Numbered from the stretch's first letter, positions 17,712 through 26,712 are shown. The stretch is 64,000 nucleotides of DNA from Streptomyces sp. 35G-GA-8 (GCF_023534745.1 NZ_JAMHJQ010000009.1:248001-312000), one strand, 5' to 3'. Notes: generated from the letters alone by a model not told the origin. Made by a program: numbers and translations.

Positions 17712-18224
17712 TCACAGCTTGCCGGTGATGACTCCACGCCAGGTCCACCCCGCGCCCAGAACGGTGTCTTGCAGGGGGTCCTTCAGATCAGAGCTGTCGA
17801 AGCTGAACGTCTCGGGAGCTTCGGGGCCACTGTCCTCGCCCCCACCGAGCGTCCAGCGCTTCGAGACCGTCTGCACCTGACCGCGTTGGGCCTCGGCCGC
17901 GATGGCCAGTCTGGGGGTGTCGCCGACCCACGTGACCTCGTACTGCTGGTCGAGAGAGCGGACTTCGTTCTTCTCCGGCACCAGGCGCATACGGACCTGG
18001 AACACTCGACTCACCTGTGTGCGGACGAAGAAGGCCTGCCAGGCCGGATCCAGGATGCGCCACTCGGCCACCAGGTCGGCACCCTCTTCGCGGCCGTCCC
18101 GGATGATGTACGGGACGTCAGGGCGGTTGAGCCCGAGCACAGCCGCGTGGACCTCGGCGGCGGATCGCGGGGCGACACCGTCGGCGGGACGCTTGGTTCC
18201 GGTCAGCTTGTCGAAGAGTCCCAT
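17712..18224 (-). CDS. Conserved hypothetical protein
   Basis: 170 residues from ATG 18224, beginning MGLFDKLTGTKRPADG, a common start for small Streptomyces cytosolic proteins. The sequence is mixed alpha/beta with an ordered core (PYIIRDGREEGADLVAEWRI, then VFQVRMRLVPEKNEVRSLDQ) and no signal peptide or membrane helix. No characterised domain recognised. Confidence 0.72.
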   Translation of the reverse strand: MGLFDKLTGTKRPADGVAPRSAAEVHAAVLGLNRPDVPYIIRDGREEGADLVAEWRILDPAWQAFFVRTQVSRVFQVRMRLVPEKNEVRSLDQQYEVTWVGDTPRLAIAAEAQRGQVQTVSKRWTLGGGEDSGPEAPETFSFDSSDLKDPLQDTVLGAGWTWRGVITGKL

Positions 18225-18444
18225 GAAGTAAACCTATGAGGAGTCGATGCGCAGGTTCAAGGCGTGCTGCTTCTGCGCGATGAGCCAGATGTCCTGTCAC
18301 AGGTCCCAGGACCTGGGGCGTGCCGGCGACTCCCATTCCGAGCGGAGCAAGGACAGGACCGCGATGTCGTAACGGCAGCACCCTTGATGCGGAGGGAACC
18401 ATTCGAGGGGAACCATTCGATACGGCGCGCGCATCTGGCCCGGC

Positions 18445-18912
18445 ATGGGGTTCGGAATGTTCTTCTTCGGGCTGGCCTTCATGGTCGGGTGGGCGGCGGC
18501 CGGTGCCGCGCTGGTGTACGGCCTGGTTGTGCTGGTACGTATCTGGCCGCGGGACTGGGTGCGACGCGAGGGACACCCGGCGGTACGGCTGCTGGTGCCG
18601 GCACCCGCGTATCTGCGCCTCGATGTGGTGCTCGCCACATCGGCCCTGCTGGTCGATCTGTGGCTCGTGTCGGCGGCCATCGTGTTCGGGTCGGACGGCA
18701 TCTTCACAGAGGACTGGATGGGGTACCCCGGCATGACGGATCCCTCTGGGCAGGGCTATCAGGCCGGAGTGGTGAGCGCGCTGCGCACGATGGCGTGGTG
18801 GACCTCCGGGATCGCGGCCCTCTGCCGGTGCTGGACCACAGCCGGCGTGCAGGTGTGCGTCCTGCCGTTGGCGGCGTCGTGGATCGGATCGTTCGACACC
18901 TACTACACGTGA
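18445..18912 (+). CDS. Small integral membrane protein, unknown function
   Basis: 155 residues, ATG 18445. Helices around residues 3-30 (FFFGLAFMVGWAAAGAALVY), 57-80 (VVLATSALLVDLWLVSAAIV) and 115-140. No family recognised. Its start is only weakly supported by a ribosome-binding site; the 18225-18444 gap before it has no other visible feature. Confidence 0.55.
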   Translation: MGFGMFFFGLAFMVGWAAAGAALVYGLVVLVRIWPRDWVRREGHPAVRLLVPAPAYLRLDVVLATSALLVDLWLVSAAIVFGSDGIFTEDWMGYPGMTDPSGQGYQAGVVSALRTMAWWTSGIAALCRCWTTAGVQVCVLPLAASWIGSFDTYYT

Positions 18913-19019
18913 CGCGTGGCGCCGGCGGCCCTGGCTCAGGTTCGGAGAAGCGGCGATGCCCCCCAAGCCGTCCTGCCTGCGTGACGTCTCTCTCTGGTGC
19001 CGGCCGGCCGCGTTACTGG

Positions 19020-19496
19020 CTAGCCGCGCATCGCGGTGCTGTAGACGTACAGGGCGATCACACCGGCGACGCAGGCGAGGATCACCCATGAACCGAAGCT
19101 GGTGTGTTTCCCCCTGCTCTTGGGCCGCGATCCCTTCCCGGACCGCTTCGACCGCCCGGGCGCTCCCCGTCCTGGCGTTCCCCGTCCTGGCGCGGCCGGC
19201 GCGGCGTCGGCAGCCGTCTCGGCGAGCAGACGACGGCAGGTCGCGGCGAGCACGCCCGTACCGGAGGCGAGGGGCACCACGGCCTCCGAACGCGCCGGCG
19301 CGGTGGTGCCACCGTCCAGGATGCGCCCCGCGCGTACGAGGACCTCGTCCCGGCCGCCCGCCGGAGCGAGGCTGATCCATCGCCGTACATGCTCGCCCCG
19401 GATGACCACACCGCCGGACCGCTCCCGGTACACGGTGTGTTCCCGCCACAACACCGCCGCCAACTCCCCGGCGATGTCTCTGAGTTGCACGCTCAC
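19020..19496 (-). CDS. Membrane-anchored hypothetical protein
   Basis: 158 residues from the GTG at 19496, which has a strong GGGGGAGGGG site; a much longer in-frame reading upstream runs antisense to the DUF4241 gene and is rejected. The N-terminal 95 residues are ordered (VQLRDIAGELAAVLWREHTV, GGRDEVLVRAGRILD); then a Gly/Arg/Pro/Lys-rich basic linker and a C-terminal helix (SWVILACVAGVIALYVYSTA). A tail-anchored topology is likely. Function unknown. Confidence 0.68.
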   Translation of the reverse strand: MSVQLRDIAGELAAVLWREHTVYRERSGGVVIRGEHVRRWISLAPAGGRDEVLVRAGRILDGGTTAPARSEAVVPLASGTGVLAATCRRLLAETAADAAPAAPGRGTPGRGAPGRSKRSGKGSRPKSRGKHTSFGSWVILACVAGVIALYVYSTAMRG

Positions 19497-19658
19497 GACC
19501 CCTCCCCCTTCGCCTCCCGGCGAATCGAACAAGCATCGCACTCTAGCGGCAGGCGCGGAGCGGAGGTCCACCAGTCCCCCCGGCGAACCGTCGATGTCAC
19601 AGGGCTCACGTACCGTTTTGAACGGCCGCGCGGGCGGGCGGCGACGGAGGGATGAGAC

Positions 19659-20384
19659 ATGGAATGGATCGGGGACGCTCGGCTGGCGGCCGGGCCGGAG
19701 GCCACCTGGTACCTGGAGACTGCGTTCACGCCGGGGGAGCACTTGGGGACGGTGTACGACGATCCGACAACGCCCGTCGTGGTCACGGGCATTGAAGAGC
19801 TGACCACCCTTCGCATACCCAGCGGCCGCCTTGTCGTGGACGCGCCGTGGCATGACGACGAAGTATGGGCGTACAAGCGAGGACTGCCGACAGAGCCCCC
19901 GAGGGAGCTTGCGGCGCGCATTCCCCCGGGCACCTACCGGGTGGAGATCGCGTGGACGGCGGGTCCGTACGAATTCTTCGGGGAGCACGTCGACGGCATC
20001 GCGTGCGCCGCGACCCGCCTGCGCGTCAGTGACGACCCCGTGGTCGGGTGGGAGATGGGCCTGGGTGTCGACGACGATATCGACCGGCTTCAGCCGGGCG
20101 AGCAGGTCCGCTTCTACTCCGACGCCAATATTGGCTGCTTCGCCGACGCCGGTGCGTGGACGGCCTTGGCCGCGCCGTTTCGCACGTTTGTGGACGGCAG
20201 GCCGGTGGAGCGCGACTCCGAGGAACTGCCGGACTGGTGCGAGCGGGTATCCGATGAGTCGCAACAAGCCGATCTGGTTACGTTCACGGCTGAGTCGGGA
20301 GGTGTCGTCTGGCTGGGCCGCACCAAGACCGGCGACGTGGCCACCATCGTCGTAACCAGCGGTTTGCCCGGTGCCAAGGCCTGA
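19659..20384 (+). CDS. DUF4241 domain protein
   Basis: 241 residues from ATG 19659. The pattern (LRIPSGRLVVDAP, then PPGTYRVEIAW, VGWEMGLG, CFADAGAWTALA, VWLGRTKTGDVATIV) matches DUF4241, often seen among polymorphic-toxin immunity proteins and standalone in actinobacteria. It lies 0.7 kb upstream of the ADP-ribosyltransferase fusion gene, but a tRNA gene separates them, so a link is only a possibility. Confidence 0.78.
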   Translation: MEWIGDARLAAGPEATWYLETAFTPGEHLGTVYDDPTTPVVVTGIEELTTLRIPSGRLVVDAPWHDDEVWAYKRGLPTEPPRELAARIPPGTYRVEIAWTAGPYEFFGEHVDGIACAATRLRVSDDPVVGWEMGLGVDDDIDRLQPGEQVRFYSDANIGCFADAGAWTALAAPFRTFVDGRPVERDSEELPDWCERVSDESQQADLVTFTAESGGVVWLGRTKTGDVATIVVTSGLPGAKA

Positions 20385-20605
20385 CGCGGCGCCCAGCGGG
20401 CCCCGCCGCGTCCGCTGAACCTCCCTACTCGCGTGAGGACTTGATCAAGTGAGGCGAGAAGCAAGAATCCCCTCATGGGATTGGTCACTCTGGACTCACC
20501 CGGAGGACGCGGAAGCTCGCCGTGGCCATCCTCTGGCCAGGGCAGCGCATCGAGATCGCGCAGCCGGTAGGCTGTAGCCGCTCCGTCGCTGGTGGGCGGG
20601 GCGTG

Positions 20606-20692
20606 GGTGGGTTGCCCGAGCGGCCTAAGGGAACGGTCTTGAAAACCGTCGTGGCAGCGATGTCACCGTGGGTTCAAATCCCACACCCACCG
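20606..20692 (+). tRNA. tRNA-Ser (anticodon TGA)
   Basis: 87 nt class II tRNA. Acceptor GGTGGGT pairs with ACCCACC; anticodon stem ACGGT/ACCGT with loop CTTGAAA gives TGA; a long variable arm and GGTTCAAATCC T-loop are present. CCA is not encoded. Confidence 0.96.
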
Positions 20693-21059
20693 CAGCAGGT
20701 CAGCGTATGCGCTGGTCAGAAGGGGTGCTCCTCGGCGAGGGGCGCCCCTTCCGTGTTGCTCCTGCCTCAGGGTTTCTCGCCTGTGGACTGCTGTGGATCA
20801 GTGCCGTCGTCCAGCCATCCCCCAGAATCCGTGTTCGTCCATCTGGCGAACCTGTGCGACGCGGCTGCCGCTGTTCGATCACCCGATGTCGTTTGGGGAC
20901 GGTGAGAGCCGCTGAGACGCGGCGCGGGGTGGGTTTGGGCCCCAGGTGGGTCCGTGGGCCCTTCGGAATGGGTCTTGCGTCTCCGTACTGTGCCGAGATA
21001 CGGGCGACGGCTGGGCGCCTGGGCCGGACATCCTAGGCAGTTTGCTGGAGGGGTTTCCC
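20693..21059. other. Intergenic region upstream of the ADP-ribosyltransferase fusion
   Basis: About 370 bases. No gene found; the region contains the fusion gene ribosome-binding site (GGAGGGG, 21047-21053) and presumably its promoter. In-frame codons upstream of GTG 21060 lack a ribosome-binding site. Confidence 0.5.
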
Positions 21060-24002
21060 GTGTCGGACTCACAAGGCGTGGCGGTCCAGGTCGGCATACC
21101 CGCGCCCGCGCGTCGCTGGGAGTTGCCGAGATCGCTCGTGGTGACCCGGGTTCTGCTCTATCTGATGTTCGCTCTCACGCTGCTGGGCGGTGTGGGGGTG
21201 GTGAACTCGCTGCTGGAGCTGGGTACTCGTGTCACGCCGGCGCTGTCTTTGGTGGCGTTGTATGCGGTGGTGCCGGGGATTGCTGCGGTGGTTCTGGCGC
21301 GGCTTGTGTGGACGGGTGGGAAGGTCGTCTGGTTCGGGTTGGTCGGGCTTCAGGCGTGGTTGCTGGTCGGCAGCGTGGTCAATTTGTATGGGGGTTCGGA
21401 GCGGGGGCTGAGTCAGCTTCTGTTGCCGGGTGCTTTGTTGGCGTTGGTCAGTGCGGGTGCGAGCCGGGTGTGGTTTGAGTTGCCTGCGGATCAGCGGGCT
21501 GTGAGGCCGCGGTGGACGCGTGAGCGGTTGCGTCGGGAGGCGTTTCCGTCGATTCCGCACATGATCGGATGGCGCCGGAACCGCGGCCAGTCGACGGTCG
21601 AGTACGCGGGGATGATCGGTGTCGTTGCCCTGATCATCGGTGCGCTTGTTGTTAGTGGTGTGGGGACTCAGGTCGCGACCGGTCTTCAGACGGCGGTCTG
21701 CAACATCCTTGGCGGCGACTGCGAGAGCGACACGGTCGCCGGTGGCGGTGGCGAGTCGGGTGGCGGTGCGTCGGGTGGTGGCGACAGCGGCGGTGGTGAC
21801 TCCGGAGGCGGCGACAACGGAGGTGGTGACTCCGGTGGTGGTGACTCTGACGGTGGGAACAACGGGGGTGGTGACTCCGGCGGCGGTTCCGATGGGGGTG
21901 GCTCGGACGGTGGTGGGTCCGATGGGGGTGGTTCGGACGGTGGTGGTTCGGATGGTGGTGGTTCGGATGGTGGCGGTTCCGACGGAGGCGGCTCAGACGG
22001 GGGCTCCGATGGGGGTGGTTCGGACGGTGGTTCCGATGGTGGTGGATCCGACGGTGGTGGCTCGGACGGTGGGTCCGATGGTGGTGGATCCGACGGTGGT
22101 GGCTCGGACGGTGGATCCGATGGTGGTGGATCCGACGGTGGTGGTTCGAACGGCGGTTCCGATGGTGGTGGTTCGGACGGCGGTTCCGATGGTGGTGGGT
22201 CCGATGGGGGTGGTTCGGACGGCGGTTCCGATGGTGGTGGGTCCGATGGGGGTGGTTCGGACGGCGGTTCCGACGGAGGTGGATCCGACGGGGGTGGTTC
22301 GGACGGCGGTTCCGATGGTGGTGGGTCCGACGGTGGTGGTTCGGATGGTGGTGGTTCCGATGGTGGCGGTTCCGACGGTGGTGGTTCGGATGGTGGTTCG
22401 GACAGTGGTGGGTCGAGTGGTGGTGTCGAGTGCAATCCGGTCATGGCCCCTTGGGGCATCATGCAGAGCTGCAGGGAAACGGGCACCAGCGGGTCTGACG
22501 CCGGCGGGGGTACCGGGGGTTGCGGTTCGCGCGGCGGTGGTTCGGACGGCGGTTCCGATGGTGGTGGTTCGGATGGTGGTTCGGACAGTGGTGGGTCGAG
22601 TGGTGGTGTCGAGTGCAATCCGGTCATGGCCCCTTGGGGCATCATGCAGAGCTGCAGGGAAACGGGCACCAGCGGGTCTGACGCCGGCGGGGGTACCGGG
22701 GGTAGCGGTTCGAGCGGCGGTGGTTCGGACGGCGGTGGCTCCGACGGGGGCGGTTCCGATGGGGGCGGTTCGGACGGTGGGTCCGATGGCGGTGGTTCGG
22801 ATGGTGGTGGGTCCGATGGTGGTGGTGACTCTGGCGGTGGTTCGGACGGTGGTGGTTCCGATGGTGGTTCGGACAGTGGTGGGTCGAGTGGTGGTGTCGA
22901 GTGCAATCCGGTCATGGCCCCTTGGGGCATCATGCAGAGCTGCAGGGAAACGGGCACCAGCGGAGGCACCGGTGGTGGCACGGGCGGGAGCAGCGGCGGC
23001 AAGAACGACGACAAGAAAGACGACAAGAACGACGACAAGGACAAGGACGATAAGAACGACTGCCTGAACGCCACCAAGGTCGCGTTCTCCGGCCCCGTGA
23101 GCACCGGCGCGGCCGGCGACGGTCGTTACACGCTTGCCTCGGCCGCGGGCCGGACGCGCGTTGTCGTTGGCGGCGTCGCGCTCGCAGCCGACTCCGGAGG
23201 CGCGTCCGCGATGAACGCGGCGCAGGCGCTGTCCGGATACTCCCTCGCTGGTGTCGATACGTTCCAAGACGTGGAGGACAGGGTCTCCCACGCTCTTGGA
23301 CTCACTGATGAGCCGAGGCCGGAGCCCGAGCGCGACCCCGAGCCCGAGCCCGAACCGGGTCCGGATGGGGGAAGTTGCTCCGACCGTCCCGACCCGATGA
23401 CCGCGCTGGACGATGTCCCGAAGTACCGCAATGGGGACAGGAAGAAGTGGTCGGAGGAGGTCGAGAAGAAGGCTGACGAGAATCCGCTGACAAAGGATCT
23501 CACCGCCGAGGACGCGCTCATCATCGCCGACTACACCGGCCCGTGGGCCGAGGACGCGAACAAGTACCTGCGTGGTCAGCCGATCTCCGGCCTCCGTGCG
23601 GGGCGGGTCCCGGAGTTCATCGAGAAGATGGACCGTGCTCTGGAGCACTTGCCGCCCGTCAACGGGACGTTCTACCGGGGTACGTTCATGCCGGACGAGC
23701 TGATGGAGAGGTTCGCCAACGGCGAAGAGGTCGAGATGCCCGAGTACCTCAGCACGTCCAGCGACCCGGCGAAGGCCGACCGTGCCGCCGAGAATGCGAA
23801 GGCCAACGGTCGGAAGGGCGAGAATGTGGTGATGGAAGTCACTACGGACAATGGCCGCAACATCGACCCCCTTTCCCGCTACCACGGCAGGGAATCGGAG
23901 GTCCTTATCCCGCGCGGCGGCAAGTTCGTGAAAACGGGCGAGACGACGAAGATCATCGGTGGCAAGGAGTACAAGGTCATCCAGGTGAAGCAGGTGGGTT
24001 GA
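21060..24002 (+). CDS. Repeat-rich membrane/pilin-like protein with C-terminal ADP-ribosyltransferase domain
   Basis: 980 residues, GTG 21060 (GGAGGGG upstream). Residues about 20-140 form four membrane helices. At 175-200 is [11 protein letters not shown] plus a hydrophobic stretch: Gly at -1 and Glu at +5 fit a type IVb/Flp-TadE prepilin site. Residues about 225-640 are SDGGG repeats, interrupted three times by [15 protein letters not shown]. After a Lys/Asp tract (about 644-665), a spacer and a PEPEPEP stretch, the last 200 residues look like an R-S-E mono-ADP-ribosyltransferase: Arg873 in FYRGT, Ser-Thr-Ser 898-900 in YLSTSSD and Glu-Ser-Glu 945-947 in [11 protein letters not shown]. An ExE motif usually indicates arginine as acceptor. 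A toxin displayed or released at the surface is inferred, not shown. Confidence 0.82.
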   Translation: MSDSQGVAVQVGIPAPARRWELPRSLVVTRVLLYLMFALTLLGGVGVVNSLLELGTRVTPALSLVALYAVVPGIAAVVLARLVWTGGKVVWFGLVGLQAWLLVGSVVNLYGGSERGLSQLLLPGALLALVSAGASRVWFELPADQRAVRPRWTRERLRREAFPSIPHMIGWRRNRGQSTVEYAGMIGVVALIIGALVVSGVGTQVATGLQTAVCNILGGDCESDTVAGGGGESGGGASGGGDSGGGDSGGGDNGGGDSGGGDSDGGNNGGGDSGGGSDGGGSDGGGSDGGGSDGGGSDGGGSDGGGSDGGGSDGGSDGGGSDGGSDGGGSDGGGSDGGSDGGGSDGGGSDGGSDGGGSDGGGSNGGSDGGGSDGGSDGGGSDGGGSDGGSDGGGSDGGGSDGGSDGGGSDGGGSDGGSDGGGSDGGGSDGGGSDGGGSDGGGSDGGSDSGGSSGGVECNPVMAPWGIMQSCRETGTSGSDAGGGTGGCGSRGGGSDGGSDGGGSDGGSDSGGSSGGVECNPVMAPWGIMQSCRETGTSGSDAGGGTGGSGSSGGGSDGGGSDGGGSDGGGSDGGSDGGGSDGGGSDGGGDSGGGSDGGGSDGGSDSGGSSGGVECNPVMAPWGIMQSCRETGTSGGTGGGTGGSSGGKNDDKKDDKNDDKDKDDKNDCLNATKVAFSGPVSTGAAGDGRYTLASAAGRTRVVVGGVALAADSGGASAMNAAQALSGYSLAGVDTFQDVEDRVSHALGLTDEPRPEPERDPEPEPEPGPDGGSCSDRPDPMTALDDVPKYRNGDRKKWSEEVEKKADENPLTKDLTAEDALIIADYTGPWAEDANKYLRGQPISGLRAGRVPEFIEKMDRALEHLPPVNGTFYRGTFMPDELMERFANGEEVEMPEYLSTSSDPAKADRAAENAKANGRKGENVVMEVTTDNGRNIDPLSRYHGRESEVLIPRGGKFVKTGETTKIIGGKEYKVIQVKQVG
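21740..22975 (+). repeat. GGTGGTTCGGA-type tandem repeats encoding Ser-Asp-Gly units
   Basis: About 1.2 kb of 9-15 base units coding [14 protein letters not shown]. The DNA is perfectly in frame throughout. The units vary mainly at third positions, so the array is not a sequencing artefact of one unit. Confidence 0.9.
22383..22980 (+). repeat. Three near-identical copies of a Cys-flanked module
   Basis: A block beginning in the Ser-Gly tract and encoding [20 protein letters not shown] recurs with identical bases; the TGCAATCC element starts at 22431, 22614 and 22902. Copies 1 and 2 share about 130 bases including the following Gly-rich part; copy 3 diverges after ACGGGCACCAGCGG. Each has two Cys 13 residues apart. 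Confidence 0.9.
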
Positions 24003-24146
24003 GCCTGAGTATCCGCCGCCCGTACCGGGCGCTCTACGAGTCGCTCGGTACGGAGGACATCGAGGGCCGACACCCGGGCCACGCATCATCCGCGAGGATG
24101 AGCGTGCGTCGCGTTGAAATGGCCGTGACCAGCGATCGGTGGATCA

Positions 24147-24812
24147 GTGAGCAGCCCCCATGCCGTACAGAGTCGACAGAGCGCCATCGCGCCGCCGAGT
24201 CAGGTCTGGTACACGTCCTACGGTTCCAATACGTGCCTTGAGCGGCTTTCGTACTACATCGCCGGCGGACGGCCGCCGGGCGCCGCCAGGGGGTATCCGG
24301 GGTGCAGGGACAAGCGTCCGCCGAGGGCCTCCGTGCCGGTGGAGCTCGACGGTGTCATGTACTTCGCCACCGAATCGCTCGTCTGGGGAGGCGGCAGGGC
24401 CTTCTACGACCCCGGCGTCGGGGGAAGGGTGTTGGCGAGGGCACACCTTGTCTCGGTCGGGCAGTTCTCGGACATCGCGGCACAGGAGATGTACCGGGAG
24501 CCGGGGGACGATCTCGATCTGACGGAAGTGGTGACCGACGGGCGGGCGGTGCTCGGGGACGGGCGGTACGAGACGCTTGTGTGTCCGGGGGCGATGGACG
24601 GGATTCCGGTGGTTACCTTCACCGCTCCGTGGAGCGTGAACGAGCTGGAGTGGAACGCGCCTTCCGCGCCGTACGTCAGGATGCTCGGTTCCGGCCTGCT
24701 GGAGGCGGGCGCCTGGGAGCCGGACACTGTCGCGCGCTATCTCGCGGCGTGCCCAGGTGCGGCCGGCCAGTGGAGCGCGCGCGATGTGGCGGACCTGATC
24801 GCCATCTCCTGA
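24147..24812 (+). CDS. Gamma-glutamylcyclotransferase-like protein
   Basis: 221 residues, GTG 24147. The VWYTSYGSNTCLERL segment carries the YGSN loop that binds substrate in the GGCT fold; GGRPPGAARGYPGCRD and VSVGQFSDIAAQEMYREPG are typical of a widespread Streptomyces family. It might act on gamma-glutamyl compounds. It lies 145 bases after the ADP-ribosyltransferase fusion; because the family is common on its own, I do not regard it as a dedicated immunity gene. Confidence 0.72.
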   Translation: MSSPHAVQSRQSAIAPPSQVWYTSYGSNTCLERLSYYIAGGRPPGAARGYPGCRDKRPPRASVPVELDGVMYFATESLVWGGGRAFYDPGVGGRVLARAHLVSVGQFSDIAAQEMYREPGDDLDLTEVVTDGRAVLGDGRYETLVCPGAMDGIPVVTFTAPWSVNELEWNAPSAPYVRMLGSGLLEAGAWEPDTVARYLAACPGAAGQWSARDVADLIAIS

Positions 24813-24869
24813 GGGGTGCGGAGTGGCGCGGGGCGGGGCGTGGCCTGGTTCGTGGGGCGTGCTGTCGGG

Positions 24870-25994
24870 TCAGGGGCCGGCGGTGAGGCGGGCGGCCGAG
24901 GCGATCGTCGCGCGGGCCTCCTGTTCCGTCAGGCCGGTGAATACGGCGGCATCGACGAGGGATTCCGTCAGCGTCTCGCCGAAACCGTGTTCGTACGCGC
25001 GGCAGGCGGCCCAGAACAGCCGGGTGTTGCGCTGACCCGAGTGCGCCGCGCGTACGAACTGCACCAGGCCGTGGCCGCGCGCGGGCTGTTCCTGTTCCGC
25101 GCCCGAGCGGTGCCGGTGGTGCTGGGAGCGGGGAGGGGACGCGGGGGTGGTGAGCAGACGCAGCAGGGCGCGGGGGCAGGGCGCGGGCGCCAGGTCGGCC
25201 GTACCGGGGGCCGGCCGGTAGGCCCCGCGTGCCGTGACCGAGCCGGGGCCCACGAGATAGCCGCCGGCGCCGCGTACGTCGATGCCGGGGGCGAGCCGGC
25301 CCGCGGAGTTCGGTACGACCACGTTGGGCGGGCCTGTGAGCCAGATGTGGCGGCCACCGCTGGGGGTGAGGATCACCACGGTCTCCGGGAGCGTGAACAG
25401 ATGCTGGAGTGCCAGTTGCTGAAGCGCGGCCACCGAGTCGGGGGGTGAGTCGAAGGCCGAGCCGAGGGTTGAGTCGAGGGCCGAGTCGAGAGCCGAGCCG
25501 AGGGCCGGGCCGAGGGGCGATTCCCAGGTCGAGGCCCCGTTCGAGACCTCGTTCGAGGCCCGGTTCGAGGCCCGGTTCGAGGTCGGCGCCGTTTCCGCGG
25601 TCCGTCCCGTCGTTCCCGTCCGTCCCGTCCGTCCCGCCGTTCCCGTCGGTTCCGTCCGTCCCGACGTCGGTCCCGTCCGTCCGGAGGTGACATCCAGGTC
25701 TATGCCGATCAGATGGTGCGGCGGCCGGCCGCAGGCGATGCCGTAGCCGGTCGCCCAGGGGGCGGCGGCGAACAAGGAGCGCACGCCGGTGGGATCAGTG
25801 GTGGCGTCATGCACACCATGGCCGGGCTGCCCGCATTCGCCGTGGCAGAGGGCCGGTTCGGGCTCGCCCCTGTGTGGCGAGCGCAGCGCGGGGAGCTTGG
25901 TGGGGGACAGCGGGAAGACGGGAAGCCCACGCTCGGCGGCGGACAGCGCGTGTGCGAGGGCCAGGGTGGCGGTGTGCCCGGCGGTGATGGCCAT
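24870..25994 (-). CDS. Bifunctional DNA primase/polymerase (Prim-Pol) domain protein with repeat insertion
   Basis: 374 residues from ATG 25994. Prim-Pol motifs: the DxD in IGIDLDVT, the SxH-like GGRHIWLTGPP and a third Asp in PGIDVRGAGGYLVGPG. A C-terminal helical part (HSGQRNTRLFWAACRAYEHG) follows. Between motif I and II about 85 residues of Thr/Gly/Arg and Ser/Ala/Asn repeats are inserted (TGRTGRTGTTGRT, SNRASNRASNE, LGSALDSALDST), encoded by GAGGCC/CCGAGTCGA-type micro-repeats at about 25440-25690. Catalytic residues are retained. Biological role of such chromosomal stand-alone copies is unknown. Confidence 0.83.
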   Translation of the reverse strand: MAITAGHTATLALAHALSAAERGLPVFPLSPTKLPALRSPHRGEPEPALCHGECGQPGHGVHDATTDPTGVRSLFAAAPWATGYGIACGRPPHHLIGIDLDVTSGRTGPTSGRTEPTGTAGRTGRTGTTGRTAETAPTSNRASNRASNEVSNGASTWESPLGPALGSALDSALDSTLGSAFDSPPDSVAALQQLALQHLFTLPETVVILTPSGGRHIWLTGPPNVVVPNSAGRLAPGIDVRGAGGYLVGPGSVTARGAYRPAPGTADLAPAPCPRALLRLLTTPASPPRSQHHRHRSGAEQEQPARGHGLVQFVRAAHSGQRNTRLFWAACRAYEHGFGETLTESLVDAAVFTGLTEQEARATIASAARLTAGP

Positions 25995-26320
25995 GAGTCT
26001 ATGTTCGTACAAGTGTTCGAAGAAGGGAAGGGGGGTGGTTCGAGGCGGCCGGGCGGAAGGGGTGCGGAAACGCTTCTTCCCTTGTGGTGGAGGGGATCGC
26101 GCGTCAGGTCGCACGATCCTGGCGCGCGTGGCTCCGGGCTTTGGGGGCGCATTGGGGGTTTATCGACATGTCCTCACGCTTGCGAGGGAATCAGGCCCTC
26201 CGGGCTGGTTCGAGAGGGATTCGGTGGGCAATTCTGAGGTCGCGACGTCGTCACCACGACCGAGGCAGTCGGCCAACTGCTTCGGAAAAAGCCGTACTTC
26301 TGGTTCCTGGAGGAAATGTC
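25995..26320. other. Divergent promoter region
   Basis: About 325 bases between the Prim-Pol gene and the small secreted protein gene. It becomes less GC-rich towards 26200-26300 and ends with the strong CTGGAGGAAATGTC site of the secreted gene. No gene seen. Confidence 0.5.
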
Positions 26321-26635
26321 ATGGCAAGCTTCCGTACCGCCCGTGCCTTCGCCGCCGTCGCCGCGCTGCCCCTCGCCGCCGCGCTCTTCACTGGGGTTGC
26401 TCAGGCCGACAACGGCGCCTTCTCCGGTGATGGATCCAACGCGACCGTGGCCAATCTCACTGGCAGTGGGGTGGGCGGACACAACCTCGGCAACTCGACG
26501 ACGACCCAGCAGGTGGCCACCGGCGAAGGGGCGTCCAATCAGAACAACACCGCGAACGTGATCGGCTCGGGCTTCACGTCGATCGACCAGTCCAACGAGA
26601 ACGTTTCGGTGAGCTTCAACAACCTCTGGTGGTGA
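26321..26635 (+). CDS. Small secreted Asn/Gly/Ser-rich protein
   Basis: 104 residues, ATG 26321 with GGAGGAAA at 8 bases. A Sec signal peptide (AVAALPLAAALFTGVAQA) is followed by about 75 residues rich in Asn, Gly, Ser and Thr, with two related units: NATVANLTGSGVGGHNLGNS and NNTANVIGSGFTSIDQSN. It ends NNLWW. The composition and repeat pattern resemble amyloid-type surface proteins such as rodlins and curlins in style only; no homology is claimed. No cysteines. Confidence 0.75.
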   Translation: MASFRTARAFAAVAALPLAAALFTGVAQADNGAFSGDGSNATVANLTGSGVGGHNLGNSTTTQQVATGEGASNQNNTANVIGSGFTSIDQSNENVSVSFNNLWW

Positions 26636-26680
26636 AGTACGGCCCGACGGGGGCGTGACTGAGGGGTGAGATTCGTTCTG

Positions 26681-26712
26681 CGCGGCGGTACCGGTTCTCC
26701 GGTGCCGCCGCG
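26681..26712 (+). terminator. Hairpin terminator after small secreted gene
   Basis: CGCGGCGGTACCGG / CCGGTGCCGCCGCG, 14-bp stem (one G-T pair) with TTCT loop, 45 bases after the stop. Confidence 0.72.

Noticed and set aside
19497-20267. Upstream extension of the 19020-19496 minus-strand gene
   Set aside because: The extension is antisense to the DUF4241 gene; the GTG at 19496 has a near-perfect ribosome-binding site.
21686-23104. Minus-strand Pro/Ser-rich reading frame opposite the Ser-Asp-Gly repeats, and the plus-frame Val/Thr/Pro reading
   Set aside because: Both are other-frame images of the GGTGGTTCG repeats. Only the Ser-Asp-Gly frame has a ribosome-binding site and conserved domains at both ends.
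24147-24812. Dedicated immunity protein for the ADP-ribosyltransferase
   Set aside because: Sequence fits a widespread stand-alone cyclotransferase-like family, so proximity alone is not enough.
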